DNA from: Halicephalobus mephisto
Taxonomy: Eukaryota > Nematoda > Chromadorea > Rhabditida > Panagrolaimidae
Assembly: GCA_009193035.1 (NCBI GenBank)
Contig: SWDT01000032.1
Coordinates: 177,339-241,338 of the forward strand
Direction of reading: 5' to 3'
Length of the DNA: 64,000 nt
Shown: positions 11,200-23,204 of the stretch, one piece after another
How positions within the stretch are numbered: position 1 is the first letter of the stretch
How the letters are laid out: every line of letters starts with the position of its first letter
The notes under the pieces: generated by a model
The model's input: the letters and a program-made list of their open reading frames with translations, nothing else
Database searches by the model: none
Told to the model about the DNA's origin: nothing
Program-made: the position numbers and the translations under genes

Positions 11200-14100
11200 T
11201 TAGAGGTCGTCGATGTGGGGACTCGCTATGGGGGCCCTTTGAGCGGCAATGACGACTGGTTTGGGGGATGACAGGATTCTCGGGGAGGATTTCAAGTAAG
11301 GAGACGAATCAGAAGGCGGAACTCGTTTGGTTACAGGCCTCGAGATTCGTCTAGGAGATCCGGGAAGTTCCTCCACGTGGACGGGTCTGGCTTCATACGT
11401 GGTTCGCTTCGTCTAAAAGCTGCAATAAAAATCGATTTTTAAAAAGCAAAGAAAAGGGATAGGGGTTGCAGAAAGGACGACGAGGTTACCTGGGGGTTCA
11501 TGGCGACGGGGGTACCATGGGGTACTCCGTTGGGTTTCTTCTGGGAAATTGGAGAAACATTTTCGGAAAAATCCACATGACTGTGTTCCGTGGAAGATCC
11601 GGAATTGTCCACAAAACCGTGTTTTAGGGGCTGTTTTTCCTCTTTTCCTACTGTAGGTCTGTATCTGGTGGTGTTCAGTCTGTATTTCGTGGATTTCTTC
11701 TGTCTACAGTAACAGTAAGCCACGAGGAGGACCAGGATCAGAAGACAGACGAGCACGGTGACGACGATGGAGACACTCGTGGCGGCGTCCGGTTCGCCGT
11801 AGGGATCGTAGAGTCCGACGGTACCGTAATCAGAACTGTTCGAAGTCCAGATGGCCGGATCCCGGATTCCACAAGGAGATTTCTGAATTAATGAGGTTTC
11901 GGATGGGTCGCTGAAGTCGTACATGTTGTTCACGATCTGCTCCAGAAGGTCCACCTGAGAAGCCCTGTTGTCTCTGGAAGGTTTTTTGGAGTCTTCTTTG
12001 TAGTCGAAGAACACCGAAAGTTCGGCCAGACATCCTGGATGTCTGTATTCTCCAGAATCGGAACGCTCGGAGAACACTGGATAGACCTCAACAGAGGAGG
12101 TCCCGAGGATGGGGATTTCTTCCAGTTCGAGAGTACGAACATCATTATCAACCTGAAAACTATCAAATGAACAAAGCTCGAAAATAAACCCTATCAAAGA
12201 TAGAGCATTCCAAAATTTGTAAACACTATCTGACCACTCAGTTGACAAGGGCAGACTCCAACACCAACCTCGAAATTAAGAGGTTCAAAGAACGAAGAGA
12301 AACTCCTCTCTCGCATGTATTAATGAATTCTGAGTTTTTGGAAAAACAAATCTAACTGCGGTCTTGAAACCGAAATAGCACTAGGAAACCACGCGCGTGC
12401 AGAGAACACAAAGAAAATTTCCAAAGTTTCATTTTTTGACTTTTGAAATTATTTTCAATATTAATGCTTACCTGTACAGTAATTAGGGCCTCTGTAGTCG
12501 TTCCCATTGTCGGATTCCTCTGGATGGCGATCAAGTGGAGTCTGTCGTCGTTCGTTCTGATTTCGAATTTTTCTTTGAAATTTTCCACTTGAACAATGAC
12601 CGTTTTTCCGTTATTTCCGACTTTGACACTGACCATTCCGAGAGTGAAGATCCTTTCTGGATCTTCGTTGACTTCAGGAAATCTCAGCAACATCCAAATT
12701 TTGTCCAAAACAGTTTTTCCAGAATTAGTGAAGACCACTCTGTCGAGTACCGTCTCCTGAGGGGATGTCAGTAAAACACTACCGTAACCCCCCAGAGATC
12801 CGACTTGAGATGCAGGGGCTTCAACAACACATCTTCCTGTTGATTGGTCTTGGATGGAAAATATTGAAGAACAATCACAAATTTGACTCGATCCTAAAAT
12901 TGGCGAAAACGATCTGCATTTGGCCCCGTTGCAGGTCTCGAGGGGAATTCTGCAATTTTGACAACCTAATTTCATTGAAAAAATTTCAGGATCATTTTTC
13001 TTTGAAATTTGTGAAACTTGATTTTCCATAATTTTTTGAAGATTTTTAACTTCGCCATTGACGACCAACCGACCGACACATCCCCTGAGGCTGGGGGGTT
13101 TTTCACGAGTGTGATCTAGGAATTTTTTTCTGAAAAAATCCTCAACTTTTCTATTCAAATCATTGGTTTTCGTGTAATAGGTCCCTCCGACGAACAAGGC
13201 GGATTCTACAGTACTGTCTGTTTCGTACAAACTGGCCCCGTCCAGAAAATGGGCTTCTGCAGATGACGTCATTTCTGGAGCCAATCTGCACACGTCAGAA
13301 TCCACAGCTAAGAACTGGTAATCACCGTAATGGAAAAATGAAACCGTAATCCAGTCGTTTTTTCCGAATTTGGATTTTTTCGTGATGGAACATGTTCGAC
13401 ATTTTTCGTTCAAACTCGACAAAGTCCGGGAACACTGAACACCGTACATTTTCTCCCCGCTGAAATGGATCTGGATCCTCGTCATGGACAACTTCGTGTT
13501 CACTACCCCGAACATCACCAGTCCAGAATCCTAAAAATTAAAAATTTAAATTAAAAAATTAAAATTTTAGAAACTTCCAAAATCCTAAAAATTAAAAAAA
13601 AACTAAAAACTAAAATTTTAGAAACTTCCAATATCCTAAAAATTAAAAATTAAAATTAAAAAATTAAAATTTTAGAAACTTCCAGAATCCTAAAAAATTG
13701 TAAAAAAATAAAATTAAAAATTAAAAAATTAAAATTTTTAGAAACTTCCAAAATCCTGAAGTTGTTTTTGAAGAACCCCATTGGATTCCAGAAGATTCTA
13801 TGAGATATTAAAAATCCCTAAAGAATTCTACTTCTGAGATTCTGGAAAATTTCTGAAAACTTTGAAATTTTTTCAACTTACGGAATCAGATTTGAAAACG
13901 ATGTTGACTCTTGATTTCTCGCTGAATCCGTTGATGAAAAAGAAAGATAACTGATCGGATTTCCTCGCTAGTTGGAATCCGGTTTTTTCATCGACGTCTT
14001 TACAAGTGTCTTTTGGGAGAACCGATCTCGGAGCCAGACATCTACAGTAATTCTCCTCATATGAAGGACAAATTTTTCTCAAAATTTGTTCTGTCAATTT

Positions 14101-17100
14101 TTTCTCAACAATTTTCGAATCTGCACAGAGCCAATCTTCGGATTCCCCTGTTTTGATTCCAGCAATCTGTCCGTTCAGGAGAATCTGGAGCTCCACGAGC
14201 GGATTTCCTTCTGAAATCGCGGCGAAGGAGATGATCGGCGACGATCCGTCGATTTGAAGACTCAACGATGAAACGTCCAAAACCACAGTATGCCAGTTAC
14301 CATCAGCCAACAACTTCGCTGGATGTACCATGTGGTCTACAGTAAGCAGATAGCCTAAAAAAGTTGCTTTAGAACAGTAAGCCTAAAATAACTCAGCGCG
14401 ATTTCTATTGTTTTGAAGATCCCTTAAATACTACAACATCCTAATGACTTATTTACTTGCTCAAACCAAACAGTATTGGATTTTCAAGAAGTGCATTAAA
14501 TTGGTAATTTTAGGATTTTGTTTTTCTGCTTCTCACGCTCGCTCATGAACGCGAGTGAACCACCTCGCACTAGTTTATAGTCGCGAATAATTTGTCTCGC
14601 TCGCCTCATAAACGCGAGAGACTTCTCTCGCTCGCTTCATAAACGCGAGTGAATTCTCTCTCTCTCTCTCTCGCTCGCTCGTTTATGAACTAGCAGTTTC
14701 AAGTGTGAGATGGGAAATCTAGCTAATTAGTAGGTTTTCCCGCTAAATGTTACACGAGTTTTTTGCAACGCTTAGTTAAAATTACATATAGCGATATTAC
14801 AGTAATCCTCACCATCAAGAAGATCGATGTTGATGAAACTACTGTCTGTCAAGAAGATCCTCATGAATGGAGATTCGGGTTTGTCTGTTCTGAACGAAAA
14901 TTGAATTTTTCCTTCTTTTGAAGACGAAATTTTAAGCCAGTCGGATTTATCGTTCAATTCAAAAAGACATTCGACTTTTTCGACGATCTTCTGGGAGCAA
15001 ACCAAAGGAGAAGACCGGACCAAAGCCGTTCTGTTTTCTGGATGACCGTCGGCATCGGTCCCCAGAATATGCAGCACCCCGGCTTCTTTGTTTTCAGACA
15101 ACGTGTAAGATTCCAGAATTACTGCTTCTTCATAGGCTTCTGAAAATCAATTTTAATATTATTGCAAAAATCACGAATTTTTCAAAGAAATTATTTCAAA
15201 ATAAATCCCCAAAAGCCAAAGTAGCCTAAAACTTCGGTTCTTTATACGGTAGGTATTTCGTAATCAATCATATGGACTTTTTTACGGAAAAATCCTGACG
15301 CGAATTTTGGAATTTCCTAAAAACCAAAGTAGCCTAAAATTTTGACTTTATAGGTTATTTCGTAATTTCACAGAATTTTCTAATTTTCCGAGTTATATTC
15401 TTCTTAGATAAATCCAGAAGTTTCCGGATTGAGATACATAAAGTACAGGAAGTTTTCGCATTTGAGAACTAAGAACTAATAGTTATGGAAACATTTCCAA
15501 AAATTACAACTACTACTGACATAATCACTTGAAGACGAATTACTATGGTTAGTACTGAAACTTTATAAAATCATACCCAAAAAACTCATATTTCGTCGGA
15601 AAATCCGCTGTTTCCCAAGAATGGACTCGATCGTGAAACCAATGCTGAAAAGTAAGATTAGAAAATTGATATATGAAAATTAACATTTAAAAAAAATTAT
15701 ATATGAAAATTAAAATTTAAAAAAATTTATATATGAAAATTGATTTTAAAAAATTCATATATGAAAATTGAAATTTTAAAAAATTTATATATGGAAATTA
15801 AAATTTTAAAAAATTTATATATGAAAAATAAAATTTTTAAAAATTCATATATAAAAATTAAAATTTTTTAAAATTCATATATAAAAAATAAAATTCTTTA
15901 AAATTTATATATGAAAAATACAAAACTCACAACTGATTTTCCTTCAAACGCAGATCCATTGGATTCAGTGTCGGCCATCGGATAAATATTTCTTGAGTAC
16001 ATCTTTCAGAAGACCGTACAATTTTCCTTAATGTTTTCCGGTCCGCAATCCTGAAAACAAGATTTGTTTAATTAGTTTCTTATTATTGAAATTCCAAATC
16101 CGAAATCAAAACAAGTGTCATAATTAAATAAAAATCGATACATGTTTGTAATTTTTGAATTCCCGCGTCAAACGATCGAAAATTAAAAAAAATGGAAAAT
16201 CTGACAATTCATTATTGAAATCAACTCACTCTTTTTTGATTTTAGGACAGTTCTAAAACATTCGTGTCGAGAAAGATTTTAAAAAATTTGATTTTAATTT
16301 TGATTTTTTCTGAAATTTTTGAATTCCCGCGTCAAAGGATCGAAAATTAAAAAAAATGGAAAATCTGGCAATTCATTATTGAAATCAACTCGCTCTTTTT
16401 TTATTTTAGGACAGTTCTAAAACATTCGTGTCGAGAAAGATTTTTAAAAATTTAATTTTGTTTTTTTTTTGAAATTTCTAAATTTCTGCGCAAAAATAAA
16501 CGAAATTAAAAAAATACTAAATTCGGTAATTTAATACTTAAATCCATTCTTTATCCAGACTCTTTCCTAGTGTTTTTACCTAAATTCCAGAACTTTCTAA
16601 GAAATTCTGAAATTTCGTCCCTAATAAATCCGATTTTTTACTTTACAATAATATCAATTTTGTAACTCAATCGTCTTGCTTGGATTTCCTTATTTTCGAG
16701 CTTATCCGGTAATTAAAAGCCAGGATTGCCTCGCACCTGCCCGATTAAGCCTTATAAGCCTTATAAAAGGTGATGCAACTGTCATCAGACCAGCGCGAGT
16801 CCTTGGCGGAAAAACAAAGCAAACAATCGAGTCCAATGCCAAATAAGCCAAAGTAAACAATTTTAATTACTGGATTGACGGACTTGAGTGGTCCAAAGTG
16901 ATCCAATCAATCATTGTAAAATCAACAATGACTATTTTTATAAAATAATTTTCAATTTTTAAGAATAAAATTTTTATAAAATAATTTTCAATTTTTAAGA
17001 ATAAGAAATTTTTATAAAATAGTTTTCAATTTTTAAGAATAAAATTTTTATAAAATAGTTTTCAATTTTTAAAAATAAAATTTTTATAAAATATTTTCAG

Positions 17101-18508
17101 TTTTTAAGAATTAAAATTTTTATAAAATATTTTTAATTTTTAAGAATAAAATTTTCATAAAATAATTTTCAATTTTTAAAAATAAGAAATTTTATAAAAT
17201 AATTTTAATTTTTAAAATATTTTAATTTTTATAAAAATGTTTTAAAATTTCTGTTGAATTTTGGAATATTTAGGAATTTTCACAAAATTCTGAAAAAATC
17301 TAGAAGCTTGTGAAAAATTCTTGAAAATTTCAGAATCTTCTATATTTAAAATTTTTAGAATATTTGAAATTTTTTCAGTTTCAGAAACCTCTAAAAATCT
17401 CTTCTGGATTCTGAAGTTTTAATAAAATTTCGAAAAATTTTCAAAACTTATAAAATTAAATAAATTTTTAAAATTAAAAAAAAATAAAACTTACTGGAAT
17501 CCTACTGTGGACCTTTTTCCGGATTCTACAGTAGTCCACTGCTCCAAAGCCGTGTGAATTTTGGTTCCGACGAATTGATCGGATTCTGATTCCGACGGAG
17601 CCACACATTCGATTTCATACACATCGTCGTTTTCGCCCAGAATAGGTCTCACTCCGGATTTAAATTCTCCATTGAGGTAGTGATCCTGACACGACTTCCT
17701 CGGAGGTAGAGCTAAAATTCGATTTTTTTAATTTAAAAAATTTTCAATTTTCTTTAATTTTAAAATTTAAAAAAAATTTAAAATTTTCAATTTTCTTTAA
17801 TTTTAAAATTTTCAATTTTTTTAATTTAAAAAATTTTCGAATTTCTTTAATTTTAAAATTTTCGTATTTTTAAAATTTTTTGAATTTCTTTGAAATTTAA
17901 ATTTTTTTGAATTTTTTTATTTTTCAAAAATTGAGATTTTCGAGATCCATTATGAAATCCCGAATCGATTGACGATGAAAATTTTACGATTTTTCTCAAA
18001 TCAAAAAGTTGAAAAATGTCCGTTTTTTGAAATTTTGAGAATTTTCGAAATAAAAATTCAAAATTGAACTAATTTGAAAAATTTTTAATATGGAAATTGG
18101 GATTATTACGGAATTTTTAAAAACAAAAATAAACTTCTTAAAAATTATTTTTTAAATAAAAAATAAATTTTCTTTTAAAACTTGTCTTTAAAAATTTTTT
18201 TAAATTTCTATAAAATTCTAAATTTTAAAAAATTTCAAAAAAGTAAAAATTTAAAAAAAAAACATTTTAAAAATCTCAAAAAATTTAAAAAAGTTTAAAA
18301 TTAAAAGAATTTTAAAAAAGTATTTAAAAAATAAAAAATATTTTTAAAGATATTTAAAAAATTAAACAAATATTTTTAAAAATATTTAAAAAATTAAACA
18401 AATATTTTTAAAGATATTTAAAAAATTAAAAATATTTTTAAAGATATTTAAAAAATTACCTGTTGAATAACTAAAAAATAAAATAAACCAGAGTCTAAGT
18501 GAAGCCAT
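11200..18508 (-). CDS. Neurexin/Caspr-like single-pass adhesion protein
   Basis: Type I membrane protein of the neurexin superfamily, probably in neuronal or epithelial adhesion. Nine exons (18460-18508, 17495-17711, 15931-16050, 15577-15644, 14813-15139, 13882-14354, 12472-13530, 11490-12152, 11200-11412) join in phase to 1062 residues. A signal peptide (LRLWFILFFSYSTG) is followed by a fibrinogen-like region typical of Caspr, including KIVRSSERCTQEIF. Laminin G modules follow (LLADGNWHTVVLDVSS), separated by Cys-rich EGF-like pieces (CRCLAPRS; ETCNGAKCRS, ICDCSS). The transmembrane segment is about residues 896-920, followed by a basic, Ser/Pro-rich tail of about 140 residues. It lacks the N-terminal discoidin and first laminin G modules of vertebrate Caspr. 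C. elegans ITX-1 and NLR-1 are candidate orthologues. The last exon needs acceptor CTTTTAG at 11413; the nearby TTGCAG would stop translation early. TTTTCAG just before the ATG could accept a spliced leader. Confidence 0.87.
13535..13770. repeat. ~65-base repeat in neurexin-like intron
   Basis: AAATTAAAATTTTAGAAACTTCC plus AATCCTAAAAATTAAA recurs about four times in the intron 13531-13881. Confidence 0.75.
14520..14705. repeat. CTCGCTCGC / ACGCGAG inverted simple repeat
   Basis: Three or four units combine CTCGCTCGCYTCATAAACGC with GAGTGAA or GAGAGAC, ending in a (TC)n tract and GCTCGCTCG. CTCGC and GCGAG arms can fold back within each unit. It lies in the intron 14355-14812 and is unlike other repeats in the window because of its CpG content. 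Confidence 0.7.
15655..15918. repeat. ~33-base AT-rich minisatellite
   Basis: TTATATATGAAAATTAAAATTTAAAAAA recurs about eight times between exons 3 and 4 of the neurexin-like gene, abutting the donor of exon 3. Confidence 0.8.
16140..16500 (+). repeat. ~175-base repeat, two units (first locus)
   Basis: Two units begin with GAATTCCCGCGTCAAA and contain ATGGAAAATCTG, CAACTCRCTCTTTTTT and ATTCGTGTCGAGAAAGATTT. The same pair occurs in the same orientation at 20330-20700, outside the neurexin-like gene. Confidence 0.8.
16910..17230. repeat. ~36-base AT-rich minisatellite
   Basis: TTTTTAAGAATAAAATTTTT plus ATAAAATAATTTTCAA recurs eight or nine times in the intron 16051-17494 of the neurexin-like gene. 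To its right lies AT-rich filler without features. Confidence 0.8.
17712..18459. repeat. First intron of the neurexin-like gene, low-complexity arrays
   Basis: Two short-period AT arrays are visible: TTTTCAATTTTCTTTAATTTT near 17725-17900, and AATATTTTTAAAGATATTTAA near 18320-18455. No coding sequence is seen. Confidence 0.6.
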
Positions 18509-18924
18509 AATTATCGCATTCCTGAAAAGAACCATTTGTCCACTTAAAGTTGATTCAATTAAAATTTGACGTTACGAGTTTTATTCACGAAAAAAAAAAT
18601 TCATTTAGACTGGTCAATTTGATGCCTGAGGCTTCCAGGACATTTAATTCAATGTTGACTTTTTTGGACATGTTTGAAAAATGAAACTTAAAAAAATAGA
18701 TATAATCTCGAAGGTTTTTGAAATTTCTGAGTGACCGAGAAAGGATTACCGAGGCAATTGAGCGCGAAAACGAGGGTCAAACAGAAACACTAAACAAATT
18801 TGAGAACTCTTTTGGGGCGGAAAATCTGGCTCAAGATGACAATGTTTTCAAGGATTTTGGAAGTCGAAATAAACTGATTCAAGTCCAAACGGTAAAAGTT
18901 CGAAATAAAATTATTTAAAAAATC

Positions 18925-19230
18925 AAAATTTTCGACGAAATGGTCCTGACACGAAATTCCAAAACTTCCTAAAACTTCAGAATTATGAATTTCAGAAGGT
19001 TCTGGAAGGATTATATTAGATTTTAGAGATTCTACAAAATTCTAATAGTTTAAAAATAATTTTTTCAACGAAATGGTCCTGACACGAAATTCCAAAATTT
19101 CTTAAAATTCTTAATTTCAGATGATTCAGGAAGGATTATATTAGATTTTAGGGATTCTACAAAATTCTAATATTCTAAAAATAATTTTTTCGACGAAATG
19201 GTCCTGACACGAAATTTCAAAATCCCCAAA
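18925..19230. repeat. ~125-base repeat with GGTCCTGACACGAAATT core
   Basis: Three units carry TTTTTTCGACGAAATGG followed by TCCTGACACGAAATTYC, starting near 18930, 19065 and 19185. Confidence 0.8.
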
Positions 19231-19544
19231 ATTCTTGATTTCAGAGTTTTTCATTGAATTTGAAGAATTCTAGTAACTTCTATGGGATTTTGGAAGATTT
19301 TATAAAATTTTAAAGAGCTTCTATAAGATTCTAATTTTATTTGAGAAATTTGAAAACTCTTTTGGAGCGGAAAATCTGACTCAAGATGATAATGTTTTGG
19401 ATTTTGCAGGTCGAAATAGACTAACTTATGCTGAAATCTATGAAATTAAATTTTGAAAAAAATATAAAAATAAAATTTGCAACATTCAAGCAAATTGAAT
19501 AATTTTGAAATCGAAATTTCAAAGTTAAGTCTCAACACGAAAAG

Positions 19545-19930
19545 TTGAACCTTTTGAAAATTGTACTTTATAGCAAAAAATTGAACCTTTCAGAAATTGT
19601 ATCTTATAGCGAAAAGTTGAACTTTCGAAAATCGTATTTTATAGCAAAAAATTGAACTTTCAAAAATGGTGTCTCAACGCGAAAAATTGAACCTTTCGAA
19701 AATAGTATCTTATAGCGAAAGATAGAATTTTTCGAAAATAGTATCTTATAGCGAAAAATAGAATGTTTCGAAAATAGTATCTTATAACGAAAAATTGAAT
19801 TTTTCAAAAATAGTATCTTATAGCGAAAAATAGAATTTTTCGAAAATGGTATCTTATAGAGAAAAATTGAACCTTTTAAAAAATAGCATCTTATAGCGAA
19901 AAATTGAATTTTTCAAAAATAGTGTCCTAG
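19545..19930. repeat. ~36-base minisatellite
   Basis: About ten units of ATAGTATCTTATAGCGAAAA plus ATTGAATTTTTCGAAA follow head to tail. Confidence 0.85.
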
Positions 19931-20329
19931 AACGAAAAGTCCAAATTTTAACCTCGAACTCTGACCGTCAACTTTGATGAAACAGAACATTGGAGGACTT
20001 GTTGGACAAGGATGGGAATGACAGCTTCTGGAGATTATCCTTGGGAGTTGGACCGTGAAAATTCGTCTACAGGACCCTTTGAGAAAGCACCAGATGGAGC
20101 CGCATAATTTAAAGCTCGGATTAGGAATCTCCATGTAATATCAAAATCCCGAAAATTTGAATTTTGGCGAAATTCAAAAATCTTACAAAAAATTTATTTT
20201 TTCGAAAATTTTTAATTTAAAAAAAATTTAAAATAATTTTTCCAAACTTTTTAGGTCAATTATCGTAGAAATATTTCTTGGGATTTTATTAATAAATATT
20301 ATTAATTGAATTATTATTTTAAATTTTTT

Positions 20330-20700
20330 TTAATTTTTGAATTCCCGCGTCAAAGGAGCGAAAATAAAAAAAATGGAAAATCTGGCAATTCACTGCTGAA
20401 ATCAACTCGCTCTTTTTTTTATTTTAGGACAGTTCTAGAAAATTACAGGAAATTCATATCGAGACAATTTCGTAAAAATTTTATTTTTGATTTTTATAAA
20501 AATATTTTTTTTAATTTTTGAATTCCCGCGTCAAATGATCGAAAATTTAAAAAAATGGAAAATCTGGCAATTCACTGCTGAAATCAACTCGCTCTTTTTT
20601 TATTTTAGGACAGTTCTAAAACATTCGCGTCGAGAAAGATTTTAAAAAATTTAATTTTAATTTTAATTTTTTCTGAAATTTTTGAATTTCCGCGCAAGGG
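20330..20700 (+). repeat. ~175-base repeat, two units (second locus)
   Basis: These are the same units as at 16140-16500 (GAATTCCCGCGTCAAA, ACTGCTGAAATCAACTCGC, TTAGGACAGTTCTA). They are followed by a diverged third unit around 20685-20790. Confidence 0.8.
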
Positions 20701-21303
20701 CGAGTGGAAGTTAAAAAGTGGAAAATCTGGCAACTTTACAAAAGTGGACTCGCCCTGTCCTCACTCGCGTCTTTTACCTACTTTTTTCCGGAATTTTTAA
20801 AAGTTTTTAAACAATATCTCGCTTGAAATTAAAGTTTTTCAAAAACAAAATACAGATTCTGAAAGCATATTTCAAGACCTACAAGGTGGTATATAAGATA
20901 TTTTAAAAGATATTTAAAAAAATTAAGTTTTTAAAGCTTAAAGTTTTCCGAAATGTTCTAAGCCAATTACTGTGAAAATACTTTTCGGAATTTGACTAAT
21001 TTCCATTATTCGTTGATTGGGAAATACTCGACCTAACGAGCCAGCTGACAGGAAGCCCGCGCAGGAACTCGGATTAACGAAATCCAGGCCGGAAACGGAT
21101 CGCGTTACGACTAAATTTGACTCAAGAGCCGATTAACGTCTTTATTCAAATTTTATCCATGACCTTGATTGAAATTTTTTATTGAATAAAAAATTTAGTG
21201 AAAAATAAACATTTTTTGGGTCTTAAATAAACGAAAAAAACCATTTTGGGTCTTCTCAAGACTCGGAAAGGAAAAACAAACCCCGATTGATTCAATTTTT
21301 TAA

Positions 21304-23192
21304 AGGGGGGGTAAAAGATCCGGCCCCAAAATTTTGAACGCGCCTTTAGCGCTCTCGTGTCGAGACACTAAATTTGCAGCTCTTTGCTTTCCAATGTGCT
21401 TGGTTGATTTCTATCTAAAATGTGTGACTCAGTTCAAAACATAGCTTTTTCCTCAGAATACAGTTATTATTTCAATAACACTTCTGAAAATACCTTTAAT
21501 CCTACATCTTACCGCCAGTTTGTCCTGGTGGAAATGTCACAGTTGAAACAATTACTTCAACATTGTCCATTCTGTGGCAAAGGCCCTGTCCATCATAGGC
21601 AGTCAGGCCGAAAAATCACCTGGTCAAAAGAGGCTACCAGTTTGACAGCCCATTTTCGTTGTTCCTGTGGCAGTAAGAACGGTAGTAGTAGGAAAAGTTG
21701 GTCAACCCAATCATATATTCCGGGTACCAAAATTCGTGCTGGCAATATAGCTGTAGCTTCATCAGCACATCTTTCCTCTATTAGTTTTGCGAACTTGTCT
21801 TCGTTTTTCTATGCGGCGAACATCCCCGGAATGTCCAAAAAAACTTTCCACAATTACTCTACAGGACATATATGGCCTGCTATTAGAAAAGAATATTACA
21901 AACAGCAGGATGAGCTTTACAACAGTCTTCCACAAGATATCACAGTTAGTATAGATGGTCAATATGATAGTCCTGGGTATTGTGCGGAATATTGCGTCGT
22001 ATCAGTTATGGAGGCTATGAGTAAAAGAATTTTATGTTTTTGTGTTATACATAAATCAGAAGTAGGTGGTGTTTCACAAAGAATGGAATTAGCTGGGGTG
22101 AAGAAGTGTTTGGAAATAATAGAAACTAAAAAGACAGTTGAAGCCATCACTGTGGATAAGCATACCAGTGTTTGCAAGTTCCTCCGCGAGAACGGATACA
22201 GTTATTACTTTGACCCATGGCACGCTCTAAAGTCCTTCCGGAAGCAGGTGATAAAAGCTCTAAAAGGGTTGCCTGAAGCACAAAGAAATGCATTGCTGGA
22301 CCTTTCGCGTCGCTTCCTCCGTCATCTGTATTATTCCTTAGAGTTTTCAGGTGGAGATGTCCAAGTCTTTTTGGAACATATTTTTTCTTTTTTCCTTCAT
22401 ATCCAAAATATCCATGAATGGTCAGCCGGAAATTTTACGCATTACCTACATTTGTCGAATACAACATTGTTGGACAAGAAATTTTCCAACGTCTTCTCTT
22501 GTTGCCATTCGTACCTTGATCCAAATAGGCCTAGAATAGACTCGGGATCACTCGAATTCCAAACTATATTGAAAATAGTCCAAAAAAAAACTTTTCTTGA
22601 TGACATAGAACATTTGAAGTTTGGGAATTTCACCTCTTTTCTCGAGAGTTTTCATAATGTCTGCATCTGCTGTCGTCCCAAAAGGTTATTTTTTAGTCGA
22701 TCCGGCATGGAGTGCCGAACAATGATAGCGGCACTCAGATATAATGAAACTCGTCGAGCAACGGAGGCTGGCGAACGAGTTGTAGTCGAGCAATATGAGT
22801 ATTATAGTAAGGCCAAAGGTGGAATGAGGAAAAAGATAAAGATGGGACCAGTAGTATTACAGTGGAAAAGAATTTTGGTCGAAAAAATTTTCAATCAATT
22901 TGCTAATAATGAAAATGCTATTGACGAGGGGAATGACAGTGATTCTGAACGATTTGAGGGTGAAGAGGAACGAGAAATTGAATTTATGGACCGAAGATTG
23001 GATGAATTATTGATTTTTGACGAGGATGATGTTGGTGAGGGAGTTGAAGATGAAGAATAGAGAGAAAACGGGTGATTTTAGATAGAAATCAACCAAGCAC
23101 ATTGGAAAGCAAAGAGCTGCAAATTTAGTGTCTCGACACGAGAGCGCTAAAGGCGCGTTCAAAATTTTGGGGCCGGATCTTTTACCCCCCCT
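21304..23192 (+). mobile_element. Complete Kolobok-type DNA transposon
   Basis: An 1889-base element is bounded by inverted repeats 21304-21421 and 23075-23192. The 118-base arms look identical by eye. The termini begin AGGGGGGGTAAAAGATCC and are flanked by TTAA at 21300-21303 and 23193-23196, a TTAA target duplication as in Kolobok and piggyBac elements. The single open frame fills nearly all internal space. Perfect arms and an uninterrupted frame suggest recent insertion. The arms contain GTGTCGAGAC, which resembles a motif dispersed through introns of this window. Confidence 0.93.
21420..23060 (+). CDS. Kolobok superfamily transposase
   Basis: Cut-and-paste transposase of 546 residues acting on the inverted repeats that flank it. 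The ATG lies at the inner edge of the left arm and the stop is 14 bases before the right arm. A zinc-ribbon-like Cys pattern is near residues 49-83 (CPFC, then CSC). The DDE catalytic core is visible: VSIDGQYDSPG (Asp179), AITVDKHTS (Asp246), YFDPWHALKSFRKQ (Asp265) and SFLESFHN (Glu409). DGxxDSPG, SEVGG and the DxWHxxKSxRK block are hallmarks of Kolobok transposases as I know the family. The C-terminal 45 residues are strongly acidic. There are no introns, frameshifts or stops, so the gene is probably functional or only recently silenced. Exact catalytic assignments are my inference from family pattern. Confidence 0.92.
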   Translation: MCDSVQNIAFSSEYSYYFNNTSENTFNPTSYRQFVLVEMSQLKQLLQHCPFCGKGPVHHRQSGRKITWSKEATSLTAHFRCSCGSKNGSSRKSWSTQSYIPGTKIRAGNIAVASSAHLSSISFANLSSFFYAANIPGMSKKTFHNYSTGHIWPAIRKEYYKQQDELYNSLPQDITVSIDGQYDSPGYCAEYCVVSVMEAMSKRILCFCVIHKSEVGGVSQRMELAGVKKCLEIIETKKTVEAITVDKHTSVCKFLRENGYSYYFDPWHALKSFRKQVIKALKGLPEAQRNALLDLSRRFLRHLYYSLEFSGGDVQVFLEHIFSFFLHIQNIHEWSAGNFTHYLHLSNTTLLDKKFSNVFSCCHSYLDPNRPRIDSGSLEFQTILKIVQKKTFLDDIEHLKFGNFTSFLESFHNVCICCRPKRLFFSRSGMECRTMIAALRYNETRRATEAGERVVVEQYEYYSKAKGGMRKKIKMGPVVLQWKRILVEKIFNQFANNENAIDEGNDSDSERFEGEEEREIEFMDRRLDELLIFDEDDVGEGVEDEE

Positions 23193-23204
23193 TTAAAAAT
23201 TATT

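Larger units (their letters stand above)
18509..21299. other. Gene-free stretch between the neurexin-like gene and the transposon
   Basis: No convincing coding exon is visible on either strand in these 2.8 kb. It holds three tandem arrays (18925-19230, 19545-19930, 20330-20700) and AT-rich filler. The promoter of the neurexin-like gene is presumably just above 18508. If the VPS41-like exon at 23473 had downstream exons on the minus strand, they should begin here; I found none. Confidence 0.5.

Noticed and set aside
11413..11420. TTGCAG as acceptor of the last neurexin-like exon
   Set aside because: Using it gives a stop after eight codons; the next AG (CTTTTAG) restores a 70-codon in-frame tail ending in a natural stop.
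21300..23196. piggyBac element
   Set aside because: The TTAA duplication fits, but the transposase has the Kolobok DGxxDSPG and DxWHxxKS blocks and long inverted repeats rather than piggyBac features.
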